DNA of 7,675 nucleotides. Origin: an uncultured Lysobacterales bacterium (GTDB lineage: Bacteria > Pseudomonadota > Gammaproteobacteria > Xanthomonadales > SZUA-36). The DNA lies in the NCBI GenBank assembly GCA_937974465.1, contig CALJWY010000037.1:1-7675 (forward strand), written 5' to 3'. Under the pieces are notes generated by a model, which saw nothing but the letters and a program-made list of their open reading frames with translations, did not search any database and was not told the DNA's origin. Made by a program: the position numbers and the translations under genes. Of this stretch, positions 1 through 6,068 are shown piece by piece (within the stretch, counting starts at the first letter, position 1; every line of letters starts with the position of its first letter).

Positions 1-903
1 CACCTGGATTTCTATGCGATCAGCCAGGCCGGCGGCGACGATATTCTTGGCCACGTAACGCGATGCATATGCCGCGGAGCGATCAACTTTTGATGGATCC
101 TTACCGGAAAACGCCCCACCGCCATGCCGTGCCACACCACCATAGGTATCGACGATAATCTTGCGGCCGGTTAAGCCGGCGTCTCCAACGGGACCGCCAA
201 TTTCGAAGCGTCCGGTTGGGTTAATGTGATACTTGGTGTTTTCATCCAGCCAGCTCGCAGGCAATACAGGCTTGATGATCTCTTCCATCACCAGTTCCTT
301 GATTTGCGACTGCGTAGAATCACGGTGATGCTGTGTGGACAATACAACCGCATCAATACCCACCGGCTTGTCGTCCACGTAACGGAAAGTCACCTGGCTC
401 TTGGCGTCCGGACGCAAATGAAATCTGCCGTCATTGGTATTTCTGCGCACTTCCGCCTGTTTCTTGACCAACTCGTGCGCGTAGTAAATTGGCGCCGGCA
501 TTAACACGTCGGTTTCATTGGAGGCATAGCCGAACATCAAGCCCTGGTCGCCGGCACCCTGCTGTTCAGGAGACTGCCGGTTTACACCCTGGTCAATATC
601 ACTGGACTGCTTACCGATGATGTTGATAACACCACAAGTGTGGCCGTCAAAGCCATATTCGGACGATTCATAACCGATTTTCACGATGACTTTGCGGATA
701 ATAGCTTCCAGGTCGACCCACGCGTCAGTGGTTATCTCACCACCCACGATGGCGACACCGGTCTTGATGAAAGTCTCGCAGGCCACATGGGCTGCAGGAT
801 CTTCTTTGATAATGGCATCCAGTACGGCATCAGAAATCTGATCGGCGACTTTGTCAGGATGGCCTTCGGAAACGGATTCCGATGTAAACAGATAATTACT
901 CAT
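1..903 (-). CDS. metK: S-adenosylmethionine synthetase (methionine adenosyltransferase), 3' end cut by window edge
   Basis: MetK makes S-adenosylmethionine from methionine and ATP, releasing phosphate and pyrophosphate; it is a cytosolic enzyme, usually a tetramer. The reading frame is open through all 301 codons present; bacterial MetK is about 380-400 aa, so roughly the last fifth lies outside the window. Family hallmarks are visible: SEGHPDKVADQ near residues 12-22 (N-terminal ATP/Mg site), GAGDQGLMFGY near 116-126 (first MetK signature) and GGGAFSGKDPSKVDRS near 261-276 (second signature, phosphate-binding). The start ATG (901-903 read in reverse) begins MSNYLFTSE, as is typical of proteobacterial MetK, and is preceded by GGAG with a 10-nt spacer. 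It is divergent from the transporter at 1119, and the intervening region carries a palindrome that could be its operator. No key residue appears altered. Identification is essentially certain. Confidence 0.98.
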   Translation of the reverse strand, partial: MSNYLFTSESVSEGHPDKVADQISDAVLDAIIKEDPAAHVACETFIKTGVAIVGGEITTDAWVDLEAIIRKVIVKIGYESSEYGFDGHTCGVINIIGKQSSDIDQGVNRQSPEQQGAGDQGLMFGYASNETDVLMPAPIYYAHELVKKQAEVRRNTNDGRFHLRPDAKSQVTFRYVDDKPVGIDAVVLSTQHHRDSTQSQIKELVMEEIIKPVLPASWLDENTKYHINPTGRFEIGGPVGDAGLTGRKIIVDTYGGVARHGGGAFSGKDPSKVDRSAAYASRYVAKNIVAAGLADRIEIQV

Positions 904-925
904 TTCTCATACGCTCCAGTGAAAC

Positions 926-953
926 ATATCTCTCTATTCGAATTAAGAGATAT
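926..953. promoter_or_regulatory. 28-bp imperfect palindrome, candidate operator of metK
   Basis: Arms ATATCTCT (926-933) and AGAGATAT (946-953) are perfect inverted repeats. The 12-nt centre itself contains the palindrome ATTCGAAT (936-943), leaving only two non-paired positions per half. It lies 23-50 bp upstream of the metK start. On the metK strand a -10-like TAGAAT (954-959) abuts it, though no convincing -35 goes with that. An alternative reading, TTGGAA (969-974) with TATCTC (947-952), would put the -10 inside the palindrome. Either arrangement suits a repressor site. SahR, the ArsR-family SAH sensor that controls SAM-cycle genes in many Proteobacteria, is the obvious candidate protein by gene context. 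I have not matched the site to its consensus. A metK leader hairpin is the alternative. Confidence 0.5.
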
Positions 954-1035
954 ATTCTAAAGCAAGTATTCCAAAAATGCATCTATGTATGGAAAATCTC
1001 TCGCAAGCGAGTGTATCGATGTACGCCAACCCTGA

Positions 1036-1065
1036 TTGAGAATTGGATACGGATCAGTGCATAAT
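1036..1065 (+). promoter_or_regulatory. Candidate sigma-70 promoter for the ArsB/NhaD-type transporter
   Basis: TTGAGA (1036-1041) and CATAAT (1060-1065) are separated by 18 bp, with TG immediately before the -10 element. Transcription would start near 1072 and give a leader of about 45 nt before the GTG start at 1119. This is a pattern match by eye only. Confidence 0.45.
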
Positions 1066-1118
1066 AGGCCGCTATCTTCACGGGCCGATCAGGCCAGACT
1101 CAGCGGGAGACTAAGAAA

Positions 1119-2492
1119 GTGACAGAAACCCTTGTCATGAGTGATTCAATGATGATCTCAGGAATCATTCTTGCAATTACATTTATCGGCATTTTCACCG
1201 AAACATTGCATGGGTTCCATCGCGCCAAGTTCGCAATGATGGGCGCCATCATGATGATAATTGCTGGTCAGTATTACGGTTTTTATGACTCAAAACTTGC
1301 AGTTCTCGCAATTGACTGGAATGTCGTGTTCCTGCTGGGCTGCATGATGGCAATAGTTTCCATCATGATTCCTACCGGCGGTTTCGAGGCCATGGCCAAT
1401 TACATGGCCAAAATCAGCAAGGGCAGACAGTTCGTCCTGATGGTTCTGCTGGGGACAGCAGTCACCGGCCTGTCATTGCTGCTGGACAACGTCACGACCG
1501 TGGTTATTTTTGGCCCGTTGATAATATTGATTGCGCGGGCAATGAAAGTTACCCCTATCCCATTCCTGATGGCTGCCGCCCTTTTTTCTAATACCGGCGG
1601 TGTTGCAACCCTGGTCGGTGATCCACCCAACCTGATGATTGGTTCCGCAAAGGGGATCGATTTCAACACCTTCCTGATTCACATGGGTGGCATGACATTC
1701 ATGGCATGGATCACCGTGATGTTTGTGCTGCGCTTCCTGTTTCGCAAAGAGCTTGCAATCGTACCTGAGGGTGAGTTCCACGAAAAAAATGAATACAAGG
1801 ACCGTAAACTCTGGAACCAGTCATTATTTGTCCTGGGCCTGATGGTCGTCTTATTCACAATTCACCACTCCATAGGCTGGGAGCCCTGGATGGTTTCAGC
1901 AGCGGGCCTGACTTTGCTGGTGTTCATTGCCAAGCGCGTTGAAATGGACCATGCGATGGAGGATGTTGAAATCCCCTTGCTGATCTTTTTCATCTCCTTG
2001 TTTGTCGTTGTTGGCGGAGTCGAACACAGTGGCTTCCTTCGTTACCTCGGGCAGTTCATCATTCCGTTTGTACAAGAGGATTTGTTGACGGCGACATTGG
2101 TTCTGATGTGGGTGGCGGCTGTTCTTTCCGCCGCGATCGACAATATTCCGTTCACTGCTGCCATGATCCCGATACTGCTTGGAATGGAAGCGCAAGGCAT
2201 TCATGTCACACCCCTGTGGTGGGCGCTGGCTGCCGGGGTTGGCATGGGTGGTAACGGGACACACATTGGCTCAACCGCCAATGTCTATATTTTCACAATT
2301 TCGGAACGACTGGCCAAACGTGAAAATGATCCATCGCTGGCAATTACGCCCTGGATCTGGTTCCGTTACGGGACTCCCGCGATGGTTGCCACGCTGATTG
2401 TTTGTAGTTTCATCTTCTACTTTTTCTTTGATTTTTACGATCAGTCAGTGATCACAAACCATGGTGCAGCCACAGCAGCACCTTCGCATTGA
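1119..2492 (+). CDS. ArsB/NhaD-type ion transporter (P-protein-like permease)
   Basis: A 457-aa inner-membrane permease of the ion-transporter superfamily, with about 11-12 hydrophobic segments spread over its whole length. Two pseudo-repeated halves are visible: LLDNVTTVVIFGP (121-133) followed by SNTGGVATLVGDPPNLMIG (157-175) in the first, and AIDNIPFTAAMIP (339-351) followed by GGNGTHIGSTANV (377-389) in the second. These are the re-entrant hairpin motifs of the ArsB/NhaD/P-protein group. A charged cytoplasmic loop (about 208-231, HEKNEYKDRK) splits the halves. The C-terminal helix is very aromatic (FIFYFFFDFY, 431-440). GTG is chosen as start because GGGAG at 1105-1109 sits 9 nt upstream; the internal ATG at 1137 has no such site. 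Family members export arsenite or exchange Na+ for H+. With no ars genes nearby, NhaD-like antiport is possible, but the substrate is not decided by sequence. Confidence 0.88.
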   Translation: MTETLVMSDSMMISGIILAITFIGIFTETLHGFHRAKFAMMGAIMMIIAGQYYGFYDSKLAVLAIDWNVVFLLGCMMAIVSIMIPTGGFEAMANYMAKISKGRQFVLMVLLGTAVTGLSLLLDNVTTVVIFGPLIILIARAMKVTPIPFLMAAALFSNTGGVATLVGDPPNLMIGSAKGIDFNTFLIHMGGMTFMAWITVMFVLRFLFRKELAIVPEGEFHEKNEYKDRKLWNQSLFVLGLMVVLFTIHHSIGWEPWMVSAAGLTLLVFIAKRVEMDHAMEDVEIPLLIFFISLFVVVGGVEHSGFLRYLGQFIIPFVQEDLLTATLVLMWVAAVLSAAIDNIPFTAAMIPILLGMEAQGIHVTPLWWALAAGVGMGGNGTHIGSTANVYIFTISERLAKRENDPSLAITPWIWFRYGTPAMVATLIVCSFIFYFFFDFYDQSVITNHGAATAAPSH

Positions 2493-2516
2493 TATGACCC
2501 TTGCAGCCAACCAGGC

Positions 2517-2541
2517 AGCCCGGCCATGCCGGGCTTTTTTT
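2517..2541 (+). terminator. Rho-independent terminator after the ArsB/NhaD-type gene
   Basis: An 8-bp GC-rich perfect stem, AGCCCGGC (2517-2524) and GCCGGGCT (2528-2535), closes a 3-nt loop. A run of seven T residues (2535-2541) overlaps the last stem base. It begins 24 nt after the stop codon of the transporter. It is also only 28 nt before the trmB ATG, so it may control readthrough into trmB. Confidence 0.92.
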
Positions 2542-2559
2542 GCCATGAGACTTGAGACC

Positions 2560-2563
2560 AGGA
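2560..2563 (+). promoter_or_regulatory. Ribosome binding site fixing the trmB start
   Basis: AGGA lies 6 nt before the ATG at 2570. The same frame is open upstream to a TTG at 2552, but that codon has only the terminator T-tract ahead of it and no Shine-Dalgarno sequence, so the ATG is preferred. Confidence 0.7.
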
Positions 2564-2569
2564 CCAAAA

Positions 2570-3253
2570 ATGACTGACCCGACCCGTCGAAACATCCGGA
2601 GTTTTGTATTGAGAAAGGGCCGCCTGACATCAGCTCAGCAGTTTGCCCTGGATGAGTTATGGCCCTACTACGGCATTAAGAAAGGTCAGACTTTTCTGAA
2701 ATTTGATGACTATTTTGATCGCCAGGCGGACGTCATTGTTGAAATCGGATTTGGTAATGGCGAGTCCACCTGGCAAATGGCCCAACATGAAGACGACAAG
2801 AATTTTATTGGCGTCGAAGTTCACGAACCGGGTGTTGGCCAGCTGTTAATGGCTCTTGAAGAGCACAACATAGAAAATGTGCGCATTGCCTGCGAGGATG
2901 CTGTGCCATTTATTGAACAACGAATCGCGCCGGCAAGCCTGGCCGGGGTGCGCATATATTTCGCTGACCCATGGCCCAAGAAACGCCATCACAAGCGCCG
3001 CATCATCCAACCCGGGTTTGTCGCACTGTTGGCAACACGAATTGCGGCAGGTGGAATACTGCACCTGGCCACGGATTGGCAGCCGTATGCCGATCACATG
3101 CTGGAGGTCATGCAAACCTGTCCGGATTTTGAGAACCTTTCAGCAGATGGTGACTACTGTGAACGGCCCGAATGGCGCCCATCGACCAAGTACGAAGAAC
3201 GCGGCAAACGTCTCGGACACGAAGTTCGGGATCTTTTATATCGCAGGAAATAA
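2570..3253 (+). CDS. trmB: tRNA (guanine-N7-)-methyltransferase
   Basis: TrmB transfers a methyl group from SAM to N7 of G46 in the variable loop of tRNAs; it is a cytosolic Rossmann-fold enzyme. From the ATG the protein is 227 aa, close to the roughly 239 aa of the E. coli enzyme. The SAM-binding glycine motif EIGFGNGE is at 58-65, the following acidic strand GVEVHEPG at 81-88, and the family signature FADPWPKKRHHKRR at 131-144 (Asp133 at the catalytic/tRNA region). LATDW is at 166-170, and the C-terminal RPSTKYEERGKRLGH at 203-217 closes the active site. All expected motifs are intact. It stands behind the terminator of the upstream transporter with no room for a separate promoter in the gap, so expression must come from readthrough or from a promoter inside the upstream gene. 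Identification is very firm. Confidence 0.97.
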   Translation: MTDPTRRNIRSFVLRKGRLTSAQQFALDELWPYYGIKKGQTFLKFDDYFDRQADVIVEIGFGNGESTWQMAQHEDDKNFIGVEVHEPGVGQLLMALEEHNIENVRIACEDAVPFIEQRIAPASLAGVRIYFADPWPKKRHHKRRIIQPGFVALLATRIAAGGILHLATDWQPYADHMLEVMQTCPDFENLSADGDYCERPEWRPSTKYEERGKRLGHEVRDLLYRRK

Positions 3254-3360
3254 CAGAAACACCCTATTTCCATTGATATCACGGTAAAATCAATCTCGGA
3301 TGAAGCTATCAGCTTGATGATCTCCATGATCAGAAAGTTTACAGGTTTACGATAAAAGCG
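3254..3360 (+). other. Leader/spacer between trmB and the SLC13-type permease with three short inverted repeats
   Basis: No gene is visible here. Three small inverted repeats follow one another: ATTGAT/ATCAAT (3272-3277 and 3289-3294), AAGCT/AGCTT (3303-3307 and 3311-3315, 3-nt loop) and TGATC/GATCA (3318-3322 and 3328-3332, 5-nt loop). A -10-like TAAAAT (3285-3290) lies within the first, without a good -35. None is followed by a T-tract, so no terminator for trmB is evident. The repeats could be operators or chance in a short AT-rich stretch. Confidence 0.3.
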
Positions 3361-5199
3361 ATGGAAGCAGGCCTCACACTTACAACTGACATGATGCTGG
3401 TTTTGGCTGTATTGGCCATTACCGTGGCCTTGTTCGTATTCGAAGTGGTCAGGGTCGATGTCGTGGCTTTATGTGTAATGGTGCTGCTTGGCTTGCTGGG
3501 CCTCGTGCCTTCCGATCAGCTGTTCAATGGTTTTGCGTCCAATGCCGTTATTTCTATTATTGCGGTGATGATACTCGGAGCGGGTCTCGACAGAACCGGG
3601 GTCATGACGGTGGTGGCCGCATTTATCCTGCGCATAGGCGGCAAAACTGTCGGTAAAATCATTCCGCTCATTTCCGGCACCGTAGGCGGGATCTCGAGCC
3701 TCATGCAAAACGTCGGCGCCACCGCTTTGTTTCTGCCGGTTGTTTCCCGCATTTCGGTGCGTACCGAAATTCCACTCTCGCGGCTGCTGATGCCAATGGG
3801 CTTTTGCGCGATTATGGGTGGCACCATCACCATGGTCGGTTCGTCACCATTGATCCTGCTGAATGACCTGATTTCAGCATCCAATGCGTCACTGCCATCC
3901 GGGGCAGAAACCCTGGGCAGTTTCGAGTTATTTGATGTGGCGCCCATTGGTCTTGCCTTGCTTGCCAGTGGAATTATCTACTTCCTGGTTGTTGGCAAAT
4001 GGTTACTGCCTGAAAACAAGATTGAGTCCTCGGCGGCGCCCGCACGCACAAAGAGCTATTTTGCCGACACCTATGGTATCGAGGGTGATGTGTATGAATT
4101 GCTGGTAACGGTGGATAGCCCACTGGTCGGTATGCGCGTCGGTGACGCCGAAAAGCTCGAGGGCATACCAAGATTGCTGGCCATTCGAAACACGGACGAG
4201 CCGCGCATGGCGCCGCCTTCAGATGAAATGATCTGGGTAGGTACGATCCTGGGTGTCATGGGAACCCGCGATATTGTCGGGCGTTTTGCGCTGGATTATC
4301 ACTGCCGCTTACAACCCCGCGTGAAAACCTTTGGAGGATTGTTCAATCCAAGCCGTGCAGGCATCTCTGAAGTTGTCATCCCGCCTGGTTCCAAGATGAT
4401 TGGCCAAACCATCGGTGAGGCCCGTTTGCGCACTCGTTACGGCATCAGCGTGCTGGCGGTTAACCGGCGAGGCAATGTCCTTATTGAAAATGTTCGCGAA
4501 CATGAGCTCGAAGCCGGTGACTGCCTGGTGAGCCATAGCACCTGGCGGGATTTATCCGCCTTGCAAAACGACCGCAAGTTTATCGTGGCCACCGACATTC
4601 CCAAGGAGGAGCAGCGACCACAGAAAGTCGGCTATGCCCTGACCTTTTTTGCCCTGTCCATCAGTATGATCATGTTTACGGACTTCAGGCTTTCCATCGC
4701 CCTGCTGGTTGGAGCCCTGGGGATGATACTAACCAAGGTGCTCAGCATTGACGAGGCCTACAACTCCGTCAGCTGGAAAACCGTATTCCTGGTGGCCAGC
4801 CTGATCCCAATTGGTCTTGCCAGGGAGCTCACCAGCACCGCAGCCTGGATTGCTCAGCAAGCAATGGTTTTACTGGGTGGATTGCCGGATATTGCCATGC
4901 AAATTGTCATCGCTGTTCTGGCCACCTTTTTCAGCCTGGTCATGTCAAACGTTGGGGCCACTACCATCCTGGTGCCTATCGCGATTAGCATTGCCCTTGC
5001 GACAGGGGCCAACCCGACCATGTACGCACTGATCGTAGCTCTCTCCACCTCCAATGCGTTTATCCTGCCCACCCACCAGGTGAATGCGCTGATAATCGGC
5101 CCGGGCGGATACCGGGTGGCGGATTTTGTTCGCGTGGGAAGTGGCATGACAGTGATTTTCCTGATCGTCATGTTGAGTATGGTCAACCTGGTATTCTGA
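3361..5199 (+). CDS. SLC13/DASS-type permease with two central RCK_C (TrkA-C) domains
   Basis: A 612-aa inner-membrane transporter. The N-terminal membrane half spans about 11-215, a soluble middle about 225-420, and the C-terminal membrane half about 423-612. The halves repeat each other: SLMQNVGATALFLPV (113-127) matches SLVMSNVGATTILVP (525-539). GGTITMVGSSPLILLNDL (153-170) and ILPTHQVNALIIGPGGY (568-584) form the second hairpin of each half. The middle contains two RCK_C-like domains, about 240-310 and 328-402, the second with the typical VVIPPGSKMIGQTIGEA opening. RCK_C domains bind small ligands and gate ion transporters. Proteins of this layout are annotated as SLC13 family permeases, sometimes as sulfate or dicarboxylate carriers; the substrate here is unknown. 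The Shine-Dalgarno sequence before ATG 3361 is poor, and the in-frame ATGs at 3391 and 3394 have none either, so the start is only moderately certain. A small membrane protein follows with coupled translation. Confidence 0.9.
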   Translation: MEAGLTLTTDMMLVLAVLAITVALFVFEVVRVDVVALCVMVLLGLLGLVPSDQLFNGFASNAVISIIAVMILGAGLDRTGVMTVVAAFILRIGGKTVGKIIPLISGTVGGISSLMQNVGATALFLPVVSRISVRTEIPLSRLLMPMGFCAIMGGTITMVGSSPLILLNDLISASNASLPSGAETLGSFELFDVAPIGLALLASGIIYFLVVGKWLLPENKIESSAAPARTKSYFADTYGIEGDVYELLVTVDSPLVGMRVGDAEKLEGIPRLLAIRNTDEPRMAPPSDEMIWVGTILGVMGTRDIVGRFALDYHCRLQPRVKTFGGLFNPSRAGISEVVIPPGSKMIGQTIGEARLRTRYGISVLAVNRRGNVLIENVREHELEAGDCLVSHSTWRDLSALQNDRKFIVATDIPKEEQRPQKVGYALTFFALSISMIMFTDFRLSIALLVGALGMILTKVLSIDEAYNSVSWKTVFLVASLIPIGLARELTSTAAWIAQQAMVLLGGLPDIAMQIVIAVLATFFSLVMSNVGATTILVPIAISIALATGANPTMYALIVALSTSNAFILPTHQVNALIIGPGGYRVADFVRVGSGMTVIFLIVMLSMVNLVF

Positions 5200-5201
5200 G
5201 G
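5198..5201 (+). promoter_or_regulatory. Ribosome binding site overlapping the permease stop codon
   Basis: GAGG shares its first two bases with the TGA stop (5197-5199) of the permease and lies 9 nt before the ATG at 5211. Ribosomes ending the permease would expose or directly use this site, which supports translational coupling of the two genes. Confidence 0.65.
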
Positions 5202-5210
5202 CCAAAACCG

Positions 5211-5522
5211 ATGCCCTACTACATTAGCCCTCCACCACAGGGACCATTAACCCGAATTGTCGCAGCCATCGTTGCCGTGTTTGCGCTGGTGGGCGCCTTT
5301 ATGATCGGCATCGCAGCATTCCTGGTGATCGGTGGCATTGCGCTTGTTGCCGGTCTTGCAATCTGGCTAAGGGTTGCATGGATAAGGCGGCAATTGCGAA
5401 AAAGGGGTGTCGACCTGGGTGTAAAAAGTGATTCTGAGATGGGAAGAAAGAGAGAATCCGGGCATGTAATCGATGCGGAATACACGGTAGTTAACGATCG
5501 CGAACAGCAAAAAGACAAATAA
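5211..5522 (+). CDS. Small two-helix membrane protein of unknown function
   Basis: A 103-aa protein. A short Pro-rich N-terminus (PPPQGP, 7-12) is followed by two adjacent hydrophobic segments, about 15-37 and 39-57. These are rich in Ala, Val, Ile and Gly and separated by little more than a turn, so they should form a membrane hairpin. A strongly basic stretch (RRQLRKRG, 59-66) should lie in the cytoplasm, followed by a soluble tail with GHVIDAEYTVV (84-94) and a charged end. The tail motif looks like the Asp/Glu-Tyr-Val-Val endings seen on conserved small proteobacterial membrane proteins, but I cannot name the family. It starts 11 nt after the permease stop with a good Shine-Dalgarno site on that stop, so it is very probably co-translated with the permease. 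It might be an accessory subunit; that is inference from position only. Confidence 0.82.
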   Translation: MPYYISPPPQGPLTRIVAAIVAVFALVGAFMIGIAAFLVIGGIALVAGLAIWLRVAWIRRQLRKRGVDLGVKSDSEMGRKRESGHVIDAEYTVVNDREQQKDK

Positions 5523-5536
5523 AAATAAAACTGGCG

Positions 5537-5564
5537 TTGAAAAAACAATAATCCCAACTAGACT
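5537..5564 (+). promoter_or_regulatory. Candidate promoter for the CBS-pair gene
   Basis: TTGAAA (5537-5542) and TAGACT (5559-5564) are spaced 16 bp apart in an AT-rich gap of 75 bp, giving a leader of about 27 nt before ATG 5598. No terminator precedes it, so the CBS gene could also be read from the upstream genes. Assigned by eye. Confidence 0.35.
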
Positions 5565-5580
5565 TAGTGTGTATATCCTC

Positions 5581-5588
5581 AAAGGTGG
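5581..5588 (+). promoter_or_regulatory. Ribosome binding site fixing the CBS-pair protein start
   Basis: AAAGGTGG ends 9 nt before the ATG at 5598. The frame is open upstream to a TTG at 5589, which touches this site directly and so cannot be served by it; the ATG is the start. Confidence 0.75.
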
Positions 5589-5597
5589 TTGCAAAAC

Positions 5598-6032
5598 ATG
5601 TCAGTAGTTTCTGAAATATTAGATAACAAAGGTGGGATGGTGCTTTCCGTCGACATTAACGAATCTGTTCTGGATGCCATCAACCTGATGGCCCAGGTCA
5701 ATATTGGTGCCGTTCTGGTGCAACATAATGACATGATTTCCGGTATTTTTACCGAGCGCGACTACCTCCAGAAAATTGCGCTGAAATCCAAATCATCTCA
5801 AGACACCCGCGTCGGGGATGTAATGACCACACCCGTGGTTTCTGCCGATCCAGGTGATTCTATTCAGCAGTGCATGGAAACCATGACCACCTGCCGCTGC
5901 CGCCACCTGCCGGTGGTCAATGATGGCAAGCTGCTTGGAATTGTCTCCATTGGTGACCTGGTTAAGAAAATGCTGGATGAAAAAGAGGTCGAAGTCGAGC
6001 AATTAAACCAGTACATAACCGGCACATACTAA
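5598..6032 (+). CDS. CBS-domain-pair protein (CBSX3-like stand-alone Bateman module)
   Basis: A 144-aa soluble cytoplasmic protein made of two CBS domains and little else. The first spans about 8-63 (IGAVLVQ, then GIFTERDYLQKI at 49-60). The second spans about 72-128 (VGDVMTTPVV at 72-81, RHLPVVNDGKLLGIVSIGDLVKK at 102-124). CBS pairs bind adenine nucleotides or SAM and regulate a partner protein or channel. The pattern of a TERDY motif, an RHLPVV motif, SIGDLVK and a C-terminal helix ending LNQYITGTY matches the stand-alone family that includes plant mitochondrial CBSX3 and many proteobacterial proteins once labelled IMPDH-related. The second domain has three cysteines close together (92, 99, 101) where I would expect other residues. 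It lies 75 bp after the small membrane protein, on the same strand; whether it senses a ligand for the permease is not shown. Confidence 0.92.
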   Translation: MSVVSEILDNKGGMVLSVDINESVLDAINLMAQVNIGAVLVQHNDMISGIFTERDYLQKIALKSKSSQDTRVGDVMTTPVVSADPGDSIQQCMETMTTCRCRHLPVVNDGKLLGIVSIGDLVKKMLDEKEVEVEQLNQYITGTY

Positions 6033-6068
6033 AACCCATCCAGGGGCTGCGTGCTAATACGGCCCAAA

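Noticed and set aside
226..960. Plus-strand frames of 92 and 106 codons across the left part of the window.
   Set aside because: They are antisense to metK, whose frame is open and carries all family motifs; they lack ribosome sites.
1000..1011. CTCGC-AA-GCGAG dyad in the metK/transporter intergenic region.
   Set aside because: Five-base arms with a 2-nt loop are too tight for a stable hairpin, and it lies away from both start sites; no supporting signal.
2448..2455. GTGATCAC palindrome near the end of the transporter gene, considered as a CRP-like site.
   Set aside because: It lacks the spaced TGTGA/TCACA half-sites of CRP and is fully explained as coding sequence (Val-Ile-Thr).
2552..2554. 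TTG start for trmB, six codons upstream of the ATG.
   Set aside because: No ribosome site ahead of it; the ATG at 2570 has AGGA at 6 nt and gives the usual N-terminus.
6041..6065. Possible hairpin GGGC/GCCC between the convergent CBS and hypothetical genes.
   Set aside because: Only four clean pairs followed by G-U pairs and a mismatch, a large loop and no proper T-tract on either strand; not a credible terminator.
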